NCBI GenBank assembly: GCA_017506865.1
Contig: JAFCMP010000058.1
Coordinates: 62,001-126,000, forward strand
Reading direction: 5' to 3'
Length of the DNA stretch: 64,000 nt
Source: Tribonema minus
Taxonomy: Eukaryota > Sar > Xanthophyceae > Tribonematales > Tribonemataceae
Position 1 is the stretch's first letter, and the number at the start of each line of letters is the position of its first letter. The notes beneath the pieces are model-generated. The model was not told the origin of the DNA. It saw only the letters and a program-made list of their open reading frames with translations, and made no database searches. The translations under genes and the position numbers were made by a program. This document shows positions 35,501-46,200 of the stretch, in pieces.

Positions 35501-38500
35501 CTGCACACACACTCTGAGTGGCGCTTGACACAGGCTGGCGGACCACCTGCCAGGAGCAGTACTATATGGGATATCTGCTGCATGCCCCTCATTCATCCTT
35601 ACCCAGGGCCTCATGCAGTGGGTTCGCGTCAAAGGCTGCTATATACTCGGCTGGTACCGCAGCTGGAGAATGCCGGTGTCCAAGGCTGCCCAGCGTATTT
35701 GCGTAGCGGCAGTGCATCACTCGTGGAGCCAGGATGAGCTGGCGAGCCTCATACTGAAGTTTGTAGGGCCCCAGCACAACATTCAGACATTGCTCGTGAG
35801 CGAGAACGTGGGGGGCTCTGTCAGAAGCCAGCTCACGGGCAACAAGCCCCGCGCATTTGTTAAGGAGATGGGCGCAGAGCGCGCGCACGTGCGAGGCGGC
35901 GAAGGGCGGCCAACTGGATATGCTCAGGCAGCCTCGTGCGTGTTCTGCACAGCCGCCTTGCATATGCCCTCGTCCCAAGGACAGCGTACTGCATGCGCAC
36001 AAGCCCACTCGAGCACATCCAGGTGGCAGCCCCTCGCGTCACCTCGCGTGCGAGCGCCTGAGGCACCGTGAATCCCATCATCTCTTTGACAAATGTGCGG
36101 GGCTCGCCCCTGAACTAAATTTTTGCATCTAGTTTCCACTTTCTCGCTCACGAGCCTTGTCTCAACGCCTGTGGCAGGGCCCTGCAAACTCCCGTACAAG
36201 ACTCGCCAGCTCATCCTGGCTCAGTAGCAGTATTGCACTGCCTGCAGGCCAATGCCCTGGGCGTCCTGGTCGCTGACATTCTCCAGCTGCAGCAAACGCA
36301 AATGTCCTCCTCGCCGGTTGTGCATGCTGCTTGAAGTGATTGAGCAGGGAGCCGGAGCAGGAGGCTGCATGCGCTAAAAGTGATCGGGCAAGAGAGCAAA
36401 ACCCCGCTAAAGCAGGAGCCGCCACTGTGCTACCCTTACACCGCGCTAATTTGGAATGTGCGTCATCCCTGTCATCCTTCCGGCATGCATTTGCAAACCG
36501 AATGCGTCCTGGAAATTTGAAGGTGTAAGCATAAGCCGGGTGCTCTAAGTACCTCACTGCTGCAAGCAGTTAAAACTAATGCATTTGTTGCAAAGATAAA
36601 ATACCATCTTTTGAGTCAGAACTGCACAACTTCAACAGCGCAGCTGCTTGTCGTGCAATGCATACCTGGTGAGCGCTTCTGCCTTGGCGGTGCTGAGCGC
36701 TGGGCACAGCTCGGGATTCGGTCGGAGCGCTGACACATCCAGGTCCCCCGTGTGCTGCTGCACAGTGGTGTTGGCTGCAACAGCAGACAAGCAGGGGGGG
36801 CACACATCATGCTGCTGTTTCCGTGAACGAACACTTCAGTACTTTAAACACTTGAAGGTTGTGAAAATATTGGTATCAGCACGCCGTGGCAAACTGGTGA
36901 GCGCCATGCGCGGCGGCGGCTAACTTCAAGCATGCCATTCAAGTGTGCGGTACCAGGAGAAAGCGTGCATAGTTTGCGTACACGAGCACTCGCATAGCTT
37001 GCGCTTCTTTGTCACACCAAGTGGAGCACGCGCAGGTGATGTGGCACCGCTCACAATGGCACGCTTCAAAGCCAACTTCTGCTGTGCTGTCACGTTGCCC
37101 ATGAGCCGCTGCCGCCATGGAAGCTGGTACGGCCCTACGCTGATGATCGTTCATAATGGCTACGACCACTAGCCCTACCTCCCCCCCCCCACACACACAC
37201 CCACACACCCACCCACCCACCCTCCACCCGGCAGTGCGGCAGGGTCGGAAAAAAAATCATTACCTCGAAGTATTGCTTCTCGAGCTCTACTTGGCCTTTC
37301 ACCTCTTACGACGATGTTTGTATGCTCGGAAAAATATTGCCTCAAGTGGAGTTGATACGCATAGCAACGCCCAGTCCTTATTAGCATCGTCGATTTGTTG
37401 TTCAAGGACCTTTGAGCTCCAGCATCCCCATCAGCAGCTGCTGCGCAGATGTGATGGTGCGCTGCTCATCATCGGATCGGAATGTCACCAAGCTCTCGTT
37501 GAACTCGGGCGACGGGAAGAGGTGGTAGGACTGGTTGCCCACGTATGCCTGGGAATGCAGAGGGGCGGAGGGCGGTGGGGGGGGTGGGGGGGAAGAAGGG
37601 GGGTTGAGGTCGAAACACCTTCAAAGCGATTCATTCGTTATGCGGCATAGTCGGCAGTTGTGGTTTTGCAAGCATGCAAGCAGCAGCTGAATCTGAGTGC
37701 GACGCTATCTGCCAACTGAACGTGTATGAGCGTGGCGAGCCATGATGGCCGCTGTACGCAGGGCGCTGCGTATGCTGAGCACCGGGCCAACATGGGAACA
37801 GACGCCACCCAGTGAACTCATGTTCCACCATAAGTTTTGAAATTAAAATAGCATGCGGACCAGAACCAATTATTGTCCTGCTGTCCTGGGCAACGGGTTG
37901 ACGGAAAACATGAGAGCCAAGAACAATTTTTGCTGCTTCAGGCATGGCCAAAACATGTCTGTCAATGATGTAAGTAGTACTGGACTATGTTTCAATGTAC
38001 ATTTCTTAGTGGTGTGTCGTGTTTATGCCTACCTGCCTGGGCAGCTGCCCATTCTTCAACAGCTGCTTGGTCGCACATGCACACATACCGCGCATACACT
38101 TGACACCGGAAGAATTGACGTACTGAAGTATATGACCTGGAGATGCACTGTCTTGTGGGGGGTGCACCATGTGTGCTCAAGCGTAGCTGTCCGTTCCTGA
38201 ACAACTGCTGGTGCACCTTAGTCGTTTTTACACAAATACACACATATATATATTTACTCGAAGAATTGCTACCTGCAACTGTTGGATTGTCTCGTGCATG
38301 ATCACTGATGCGTTATGCTCATGCGCACCTGCCTGAGCAGCTGTCCATTCCTGAACAGCTGCTGATGCCACTCGGCCGTACACATGTACACACATACACA
38401 CATATGTACATTGTAATATAGTCCTCGAAGCATACACTCACATGTACATTGTAACATAGACCTCGAAGAATAATTGAAGTACATGGTTTGGAGGACAGAT

Positions 38501-40914
38501 GCACTGTATTAAGGGGAGGGGCGCTATGTTCATGCCCACCTGCCTGAGCAGCTGTCCATTCCTGAACAGCTGCTGGTGCCCCTCCGCCAGCAGCATCCCC
38601 ACCTCGCACGTGCTGGGCAGCTCGTTAGGCCCAGCATCGTACGCCTGGCAGAGGAGAACGTGTGTGGGAGAGTGGGACTTTGACTCGAGACTTTGACTCA
38701 CCGATCGGAGTTATGAGGTGCCCGCGCTGACGGTTGCGGTGTTGGACGGGCGCAGCAGCTGTCAGGGCTTTTGTTAAGCAGGTCAGCATGCAAGAGCAGA
38801 AAGCCGGCATTACACTCATAATTAAATGAGCCGCAGCCCCTGCACCTGCAGCGGCCATCAAAAGGGAGTGTCGGCCAAGAGCGGACGTAAACGCTGCCCA
38901 CTCACACGTGGCGAACAAGAATATCGCTGACCACGGTACAGGCCTGTTGGCATGTGCCGTAAACTCTGATACCCCTCACCCCTGCTCACATAGCAACACG
39001 GAGCGTTTCTGCTCAGCCCCCCCCCCCCCCCCCCCAAAACACACATGGCCCTCCTCTTATAAAAGTCTACCACAGACCAGGATATGCACACCTCCCCAGA
39101 CATCCCAGACGGGGGGGTTTGGGGGGGGGGGCTTGCCTTGCCGAAGAGCAATGGGGGTGCACCTACTTGAAAGACCCTGACGGGGGCAGGGTCTCACCTT
39201 CCCAAAGAGCAGAGGGGGGGGGGGCGCGTCCTGCCCCGCGCGCGCGGGCGACGCGCGCATGGCCGACCCCACCCCTGTGCAGTCCCACGCGACGGACGTC
39301 TCGTAGCCCGGCCAGCAGGCCTTGCGCGACGCGGACGTGCGCGCGCCGTGCCTGTGGACGATGATCACCTGCGATGAGGGGAGGCGCGCACACAAGGGGG
39401 GGGGGGGGGTGTGAGGCTTCGAGGCGTGCTTTAGGGTGTCACGGGCAGGCGTACACAAGGGGGGGGGGTTGAGGCTGCGAGGCGTGCGTTGGAGTATCAA
39501 CGGCGTGCATGTACTTGTGGACGATGATGACCTGCGATGAGCGGGGGGGGCACGCACACAAAGCAGAAGGGCGGGGGGGGGGGGGGCTGTGAGGTTCAAA
39601 GGTGTGCTGTGGAGCGTCACTGGACGAAGTGGCGCGACGCGGACGTGCGCGCGCCGTGCCTGTGGACAATGATGACCTGCGCGCTGAGCGGGGCGGCGTG
39701 CACGCGAGGGAGTGTGTGCGTGTAGGGGGGTGGGCTGAGGCTGCGATGCGTGCTTCCCAGAAGCGGAGCGGCGCGCGTACGGAGGGGGGGGGGGGGGGGG
39801 GGGGGGGGCTGCAAGGTTCACAAGGGTGTGCTGCGGAGCGTCACTGGATGAAGTGGTGAAGACAGGCATGCGCCATGACTGTGCATGGCAACGGCCTGCA
39901 TGTCGAAGCGGGGTAGAGTACACACATGAGGAGGACGGAGGTCACACGTCGTGAGGCTGTGAGGTTCAACGCGCTGCGCAGCGTCAAATGCAAAAAGTTT
40001 CAATTTTGTTGCGATGCCTACCTACTTGAAGAACATGTAGCCCATGCCCATGCACCCAGGTACCTATCTGCATCACTCTAAAGTGCTGTAGCATACGCCA
40101 GCGTCGATGAGTTGGTCGACGGATTCACAGCGATTGCATATGCCTGTTCCCATGCGAAGCGGCACTTAAGTGAAGGTCGTTCAATGAGCCAACAATGATG
40201 TGAATCCGCCGCCCACACCTTCAACTTCACCTTTGGGCCAGGGGCTTCCAGTGTCTTAGCTTCACAACTTCCCGTGCCGTTCACGGCGACGGTGCTCTAC
40301 AAACTCAACAGACGCCCTCGAGAGGAGCCAACTAGTACAGCCAGTGCGAATTCAAATACTTCAAGTACTATCCCCCTCCACTTGCACGGCCAGTGCGAAT
40401 GCGAAACCTACCCTCAAGTCGTGACATCTCATAGGAAGTACCGCTGCACCGACGTACTCGCAGACGTTGAGCACAAAAAAAGGCTCTGCCGCCTGGCATC
40501 AACTGACGCTGTGGATGGGCTGAACTCATCTTGCATGGCGGCCATAGCGAGCCTGGCTGTAGCGACTTACACAAAGGACGAGTGGGACTTGGTCAAGTGC
40601 ACTGATCAAATGTTGCTGTTGCAGGGTATGCAGGTTACAGCGCAGCAACAGCGCACGCAGAGCAACTTCAACCCATTGCACAGCACGCAGCAACTTCAAT
40701 CAATTGCAGAAGTTCAACTCCTCCACACGCGCCGCTCACCTGGAGCAGCTCGGGCTGCAAGTTCACATCCGCGGTGAAGAGCTTGGGTATCGCCTTGGAG
40801 GAGTCATAGTTGAAGTCTGATATCTTGGAGCACGCCTTGGGGTACGTCCCTGGGCCTATGTATCCATCGCCCCATGATGGCCTGTGCCCGTCCGCTATAA
40901 GAGCGCCGCAACAT
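23535..40914 (-). CDS. Membrane-anchored histidine acid phosphatase (5' end unresolved)
   Basis: Histidine-phosphatase superfamily enzyme hydrolysing phosphomonoesters, probably in the secretory pathway, vacuole/lysosome or at the cell surface. Exons in gene order: 40914-40740, 39368-39198, 38644-38540, 37548-37410, 36774-36666, 34830-34740, 33688-33563, 32200-32086, 30977-30926, 30143-30052, 28867-28740, 25359-25152, 24803-24652 and 23699-23535 (TGA). All phases agree, giving about 608 aa without the first exon. Motifs: catalytic VIIVHRHGARTS (RHGxRx with Ser for the usual Pro), a C-x9-AEGHQQL region, RSDDEQRTITSAQQLL, the proton-donor HD in YSAHDSTL, and WPAYASMLAIETYLMP. Then come a Pro/Thr-rich stalk, one membrane helix (TVIAAALAAFFVGAASGALM) and a 60-residue tail with an acidic patch (SDGEDNDIEIEL). 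This resembles lysosomal/prostatic acid phosphatases, which share a C-terminal helix. The start of exon 40914 may instead be 40894. A signal-peptide exon should lie upstream but I could not fix it. The intron between 24803-24652 and 23699-23535 uses a GC donor. Confidence 0.88.
23803..23945 (-). repeat. Upstream echo of last phosphatase exon
   Basis: On the minus strand a copy of the intron end, acceptor region and first 50 nt or so of exon 23699-23535. The plus strand reads GTCGCGCGACACCTGCTCGT against GTCGCGCGACACCTGCTCCT in the exon, and GAACGCAGCGGCGGACGCAG is shared in the intron part. The AG is kept near 23865 in shifted context. Confidence 0.8.
26730..26921 (+). repeat. Near-perfect 96-bp tandem duplication
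   Basis: Two copies, 26730-26825 and 26826-26921, differ at about one base. Both lie in phosphatase intron 25360-28739. The period is a multiple of three and both copies stay open in one plus frame (TREKAATGEWQTTGYVRS). The preceding 26600-26730 reads like a short coiled coil, so the block may belong to a decayed mobile element; it looks broken and I cannot name a family. The identity implies a recent duplication. Confidence 0.85.
27757..28440. repeat. Long palindrome (inverted repeat) in phosphatase intron
   Basis: The left arm, about 27757-28110, and the right arm, about 28115-28440, are reverse complements with the centre at GGCGCGCC near 28113. The left arm has an extra block of about 55 nt. 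The outer ends match over GGCAGAGGCAGCGAACGAGA and the inner parts over CATGGGGGACTGG and GAGCTGGC. Similar reading frames are open outward on both strands, so the arms probably derive from one coding or mobile sequence copied in inverse. The family is not recognised. Confidence 0.85.
29941..29975 (-). repeat. Downstream echo of phosphatase exon 30143-30052
   Basis: Plus-strand CAGCTCACCTGGCATGAGGT matches the exon end and donor at CACCTCACCTGGCATGAGGT (30042-30061). In sense orientation this is a second copy of TACCTCATGCCAG|GTGAG about 105 bp into the following intron, with donor GT kept. Confidence 0.85.
31905..31950 (-). repeat. Downstream echo of phosphatase exon 32200-32086
   Basis: Plus-strand CGCTCACTATGGCCCGTCAG then CGCCACCCGCTTCTGTCTAC, against TGCTCACCTTGGCCCGACAG at the exon end. 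The donor context is degraded, with one base changed at the exon side. Confidence 0.8.
32268..32430 (-). repeat. Two upstream echoes of phosphatase exon 32200-32086
   Basis: The plus strand has AGAGCGCAATGTACAAGTGC (about 32278) and AGAGCGCAGTGTACGACTGC (about 32403). Both match the exon start plus acceptor AGAGCGCAATGTACGACTGC at about 32186. The nearer copy has lost the AG; the farther one keeps it. Spacings are about 95 and 125 bp. Confidence 0.82.
34548..34725 (-). repeat. Four downstream echoes of phosphatase exon 34830-34740
   Basis: The plus strand repeats GCTCACCTCTGTGAC-like units (donor plus exon end) at about 34555, 34613, 34653 and 34692. The middle ones are spaced about 40 bp and form a minisatellite. 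The first is longer and includes GTTGGCCACTCGGACGGCGT, matching GTTGGTCACGCCGACGGCGC in the exon. The donor GT is kept in all. Confidence 0.85.
35660..36290. repeat. Second long palindrome in phosphatase intron
   Basis: Arms of about 300 nt (roughly 35660-35965 and 35975-36290) with centre near 35970, in the intron 34831-36665. Left-arm GAGCCAGGATGAGCTGGCGA is matched by the reverse complement of TCGCCAGCTCATCCTGGCTC near 36205-36224. Further blocks (CAGCTGGAGAATG, GCTCGTGAGCGAGAA, CCCCGC.CATTTGT) align in order. The arms differ at perhaps a fifth of positions, so it is older than a fresh event. Both arms read SQDELASL in translation. No known element recognised. Confidence 0.85.
38025..38375 (-). 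repeat. Three downstream echoes of phosphatase exon 38644-38540
   Basis: Exon end and donor (plus strand CACCTGCCTGAGCAGCTGTC then CATTCCTGAACAGCTGCTG) recur at about 38328, 38175 and 38028. The nearest copy is almost identical. The 38175 copy keeps GTCCGTTCCTGAACAACTGC but has lost the donor region. The farthest keeps CTACCTGCCTGGGCAGCTGC. Intron parts with CACATAC-type repeats are included in the units. Confidence 0.88.
39480..39910 (-). repeat. Three upstream echoes of the RHG-motif exon
   Basis: Copies of the acceptor and start of exon 39368-39198, the catalytic exon, at about 39505-39538, 39610-39690 and 39850-39905. The middle one keeps most of the codons for VIIVHRHGARTSASR (plus strand GACGCGGACGTGCGCGCGCC then GTGCCTGTGGAC). 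The first keeps GTGGACGATGATGACCTGCG. The farthest is degraded but reads AVAMHSHGA. Each unit includes a poly-C run on the sense strand. Spacing is roughly 130-210 bp. Confidence 0.88.
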
Positions 40915-43296
40915 CTGCGGCGGGGCAGGGGGGGGGGGGCGTCGCGATGGTTATCATAACAGCTCAAATGCACATCACGATGCAGTGCAGCTGGTGCTGT
41001 GAGGTGAAACTACATGTTGAGAAGACACCACGGCGCAGTAGGACTTTTCATGATGCTCAAATGAACTTCAAAAATGAGCTGCAGTTGGTGCTGTGAGGTG
41101 GACATATACATCAAGAAAACGCAATGGCGGGTGCGAAGAGAGTGCATGCGTGATGATGCTCAAATGAACTCGAAATTGAAGTACAGTTGGTGCTGCAAAG
41201 TGTACCTCTATGTCAAAAAGACTCAACGCGTCAGCGGCGCTGCGCATGATTGTGCATGCAGCAAAGACCCTGAGAGCAGCACACAGCCCGTGAGCACGAA
41301 GAGGGAGGCCACTACTACATTTTATCACAGCACCTGATGACAAAACATGAAGCATGACTGACGGGAAGGCGACAACTACAGATAGCCAGAAGACCACAGT
41401 TTCTGAACACCTGCGAGAGACCCTGATGGCAGTATTAGCTGTGAAAATGCTAGGCATTTGTCGCAACACGCACGGCTACAGCATAACAGCAGGCAGTCAC
41501 TCTGCAGCTTGCCCCTGCAGGTGCAGGAATCTGTGCTGACCGAGTGTTGGGCACTGCTGTCTGGGCCACGCAAGGCTCACGGACATATGCGACGCATGTG
41601 ACCGCAACGTAGGGCTTAGGCTCGCGTCCCATGAACGTGTTGTTGCAATGAGGCCTCCGCTCTTTGCGCGCTGTTGCACGTGCTCGCATGTGCAAGGTGC
41701 GTCAGTATATTGCTGAGCGCTGTCCCTGATTGCGCGTGACTGCTGCATGCGCCTGGCGCTGGCCGCAGCACGTCTGGCCTCACCGCCGTAACGTGACGCA
41801 AACGCCCACAAGTTTACAAGGCATGTCGCCCTGCCAGGGGCTAGGACGTGCCAGACGCAGCGCAAAGGCAGGGCTGGGAACTTCATGCATACAGCGGCAG
41901 TAACTGCTGCTGCGTAGCACACGCGGTGTGGTGGCTGCGGCGTTAACACTGCGCTGCAAGGCTCATGTGCGCTCCCCCTTCTGGCTTCTGAGGTGTCAAG
42001 TTACACTTAGCAGGGGGGCCTTCCCCCCTCTGGGGTGTGTCACTGCACGTTGAGCAGGGTGTCCTCCCCCTTGTGGAGCACCAGGTCACCACAGCGGGGG
42101 GGGCTGGTGTGTAAAGGTTCTTTTGTACTGCAGCCAAAGCCTGACTCTACGGGAGTTGTGGAACTTGACTGGTTGCACTGGCTTTGGCCGGTGATGTGCA
42201 TATCGAGTATCAAGTTTGTGAACGTATGTACCACCAACACCGCGGGCATCTGCTGCTGCGGCCACGGAAGACCACAACGCAATACGAATGATTGCAAACG
42301 TGTATATAGGTATCGAAGCGTGCCTGTTAGGCGCAATGTCACTGGATTGGCCGACCAGATTCAACAATCTTCCTCGGCAGCGGAAATTGTTACTTTTCAG
42401 CTCACCTCAAGCATACCAATGAGATGGCCAGCCATTGCTTGGTGGTCTGCATGCTGCTTGTTCAGCACTGCGCCTGTCAGCTATTGCCTCCCGCCATGCT
42501 CCTGCTCTGTGTCTGAGCTAACAGCGGCAGTTGAAGTTAAATCTAAAACTTCAAACATCACCTTTGCCAGAAAGTTCACACATGTTTGTCGTTCGGATCT
42601 TCTGGCCGCGTACTGTGAAGTGACAAAGATGAAAAAGTACATACTTCAGAATGTGCGCTTCACAGTGCTGTGAAAGAACAACGCTGCCAGGAAGGACTCT
42701 ACGGGACAAATGCCCAGTCTCACAGTACGTACCACATACACCATGAAGTGCTGCTGCAGCATGACAGTCATGGTCAGCTATCGCATTGACTGTATTGGAG
42801 TTTTTAACAGCCGCAAAACCTAGGTCACTCCAGGATGTCATTATGTAACATGATGAGTAGAGCATGCGGTTGCAATGTTGCACAAGCAGCCCACAGCCCC
42901 AACAAAACGACACAACACACAACTGTTGCATCAGCCAGTAAGGCAGGCATTAATTCGATGCACATTTTTCGCAGCTGCTCCAGCACCAAATTTGGCACAT
43001 AGTACCAGTTGAAGTACGGCAGTGTTCAGCAACTGGAAAACCGTCCGGCGCAATAGATCTTATTGCGCCTGCTCGTCGAGAGTCGCTCTGGCGTGGAATT
43101 TCGTGAACATGCTTCAAGAAGTAAGGACTGCACGATTTGTGCTGCGCACGGTGTACCGACGCGCTCGGTAAACTACAGGACAGAGCCGAGCTTGCCCCAC
43201 ATACACATCTGCGACCATCTTGGACGCAAGTTGCGCGAAGCACCAGCACCACCTCGGCTGGCGTGTTGTTGCGGCTGCTGACTGCAGCGTACGGTC
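40915..43296. other. Divergent region between phosphatase and oxidase genes
   Basis: Between the first supported exon of the minus-strand phosphatase and the ATG of the plus-strand fusion gene. It should hold the missing phosphatase exon(s) and both promoters. Minus-strand hydrophobic stretches exist near 41290-41340 (VASLFVLTGCVLLSGSLL), but no ATG and donor of the right phase could be joined to them. Confidence 0.45.
40960..41225 (+). repeat. Three tandem copies of about 90 bp
   Basis: Units share CTCAAATG(A/C)AC, then AGTTGGTGCTG (or AGCTGGTGCTG), then GTGAGGTG and a run ending in AAGAC/AAAAC. They start near 40963, 41058 and 41158. They lie just upstream (gene sense) of the first supported phosphatase exon and may be echoes of an exon I did not identify. 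Confidence 0.7.
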
Positions 43297-46200
43297 ATGA
43301 GACCGGCACGTTGGGCAGCAGCGGCACTGGCCCTGGGAGCAGCGTCCGGCTATGAACTAAAGGGGTTCACCGACAACGCGCCACGAGTGGTGAGCAAATC
43401 CAGCTCCTTCAAGTTCAAACACAGACCGCGATGATGGACTGCTTGCCAGCACTGCACTGACCATTCTGCCAGCCTGCTCAAACGTCGCGCACTGCAGGCA
43501 CTATCAGTTCATGATGTTGAAACAGCAGCGATTTGTTGGGTTGCGCGCGCTCGCTCACTGATTACAAATCATCTGGTCCTACGCCATCCTGATTTGTGCG
43601 TGCTTCATGCCTGTTGCACCGATGCTGCAGCCGAGTGAGAACGCGGATCTGCTCCTGGAGCTGGTCTGGCAGTTCGATGAGGACGACCCCGCCACCCACA
43701 TCGAGTGGGTGCCGGGGTCTCCGATGGTGGTCACATCTCACAAGTCGGGGATGGTGAGGCTCCACTCGAGCATCACAGCGGACTTCGCGGACAGCACCGT
43801 GATGCTGGACATGACGGAGGACGTGGCGGACTACAACGACCACGGGCTGCTGAGCTTCCACTTCCACCCGCAGTTTGCGAACGGCGTGCAGAAGGCGTTT
43901 CTGCTGTACACGGGGGAGCCAAAGGACGTGAACGTGCTGCCTAACAATGCGGAGATAACGCCCAACAGGCCCGATGGCTGGGGTGCGGGGCCGCCCGGGA
44001 AGATGGGATTTACGTGGAATGACCAGTGCAGGTACGGTTTCGCTGATGATTGTGAAGTCTGGCGAATTTGTGTGGGAGGCAACAAATGACGTAGATTATG
44101 TTTTCATCACGCGCACAGCATCCCATGTAGCTCTGTTCCCAGCCAGTACGCGGGCCTATGATCAGCAGTGCAGCCAGGAAATGCCGACCATGCCAGCTTC
44201 ACCATCCTTTTCAAGAAATGCACACGAAAAACGTGCGACACCTTGGGCGGCGGAGCTGGCTACATGTATGCACCTATGTAGCTGTTTATATCAAGTATAT
44301 ACATGTGCATGTGCGCGCGAGGTCGACACATCAGCCCTGATGCCAGATGCAATATCTGTGGTTGTGGGATAGGAGCTGCCCATGGGCCTGTGCTGGCTGA
44401 TATTTATGCAGTGGAGCAATTTTTTGTACTCATAGTGAAATGAATTATTGCAGACAGCAGCTGAGATGGTACGAAGGGAGCTGAGTGAAAGCGTTGCACA
44501 CCGTGAATAAATTCTCGTAGCTGATATGTGTGCCGGACGCTTCTGGGCAACCCCTCCCTTGTGGCACTGACCGCCTTTGACGAAAGCACCTTGCGGCACC
44601 GTTGTCAGGGTACATTCGCCCAGTCATCATGAACAGTCTTAGTCGCACGTAAATTCAAGTTTCAGTGTGGATCGGCGGCACCGTTGTCAGGGTACATTCG
44701 CCCAGTCATCATGAACAGTCTTAGTCGCACGTAATTTCAAGTTTCAGTGTGGATCGCCTAACTGGCACGGACAGCACAGGCCGCGACGGCGCTAGAGCCG
44801 CCACAAGAGGTATCCGAACAGCAGTGCTCATGCGGCATCAGCGCTCACCTGAATTCATAGCGCATGTACAAATGCACGGAGCTCTGGACCGTTGGCATGG
44901 ATTTTTGGAGCAAGAGCAACGGTAACTTCTGGCCCTGTATTGACACACGGAATCTCATCAGTTGAGTGACCCGGCTTGAACTACTTGGCTGACATCGTCG
45001 CCTGTTGTGTGCCCTCGGTGATCCGTAACGCCATGATCTCGTACAGAAATGTGCAGAACTCTAGCTTTCAGCAGTGCTCAACTTACTGCGTCCCGTCGCG
45101 CAGGTGCCTGGACTGCGACGGCATCGGCCCCAACCACTACGGCAACATCTGCGAGCACCCGTACTACCTGGACAGGGTGGCGGTGGACCTGGAGGCGGGG
45201 ACGATGACCAAGGAGGTGACGCTCCTGCAGGTGGCGTGCGGATCCAGCAGCTCGCACGGGCCGGGGACGGTGCTGAGCATTGGGGGGGATCTGCTGGTCA
45301 GCGTAGGTGCGTGCTTGACTCAGAGATATTGGCCACGATGGACATGTGACTGGTTGTGTCTGCATAGTGGGTGCGATTGAAGTAGGTGGCGATGATCTGA
45401 CGCTTCTGCAGGTGGCGTGCGGATCCAGCAGCTCGCATGGCCCTGGGGACGGTGCTGAGCAGTGGGGGGACCTGCTGGTGCATGCTTACCTGAAAGATAG
45501 TGCTTTAGTTAGAATGTGTATGGATTGGATGCATTTGAACCATGACGAGGTCAACGAGGTGACGCTCCTGCAGAGTGCATGCGCAGATCGAGCGCAGATC
45601 ACATGATTCAGGGACGGCGCTGAGCATCAATGGGCGGCCTGCTGGATACGAGGTATACATTGCTACCCATGTTGGAAGGTGATGTTTGTGACGTAGATGA
45701 CGCTCCTCCAAATGGCCCACGGTGATTCTTATACAACCAGAAACTGTGGATTGCGCAGCTGGACTGGAGATGATGTGTTGAGCATCGATGGGAACCTGCT
45801 GGTCAGTGTTGATGCGTACTCAACTCTAACACATGCTGGCCCTTGATGGGTAATACCTGTAGATTTGGTGCTTGTGAAGTAGGTGACGAGCTCCTGCACA
45901 TGCCGCAGGTGGCTCCTGCAGGTGGCAGGAGGACTGAGTAGCTCACACGCTGCAGGAAAGGTTGCTGAGCATTGCTGGTCGGCCTTCAGCGCTTACTCAG
46001 CTCAGGGGTTCTGGTTTGGAACCATGACGTGTTGCGGTTATGGGCAGGTTCATGTGCGCCTGGTGACGCTCCTGCATGTGACGTGCCAATCGGTCAGGTT
46101 GAAACGTTGTTGAGAATCATGCGCAGCTGACAGGAGTCCAACGAAGATGTTCCGGCAGATGCATGCAGTAGAGATCACAAGCACACAGTGAGCTGGCGGA

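Noticed and set aside
40274-40777. 167-codon plus-strand ORF
   Set aside because: It lies antisense in and next to a phosphatase exon and intron. Composition is unremarkable and no family signal is visible.
41497-41949. 150-codon minus-strand ORF as possible phosphatase first exon
   Set aside because: There is no signal peptide at its start and no donor of the right phase to reach 40914 or 40894.
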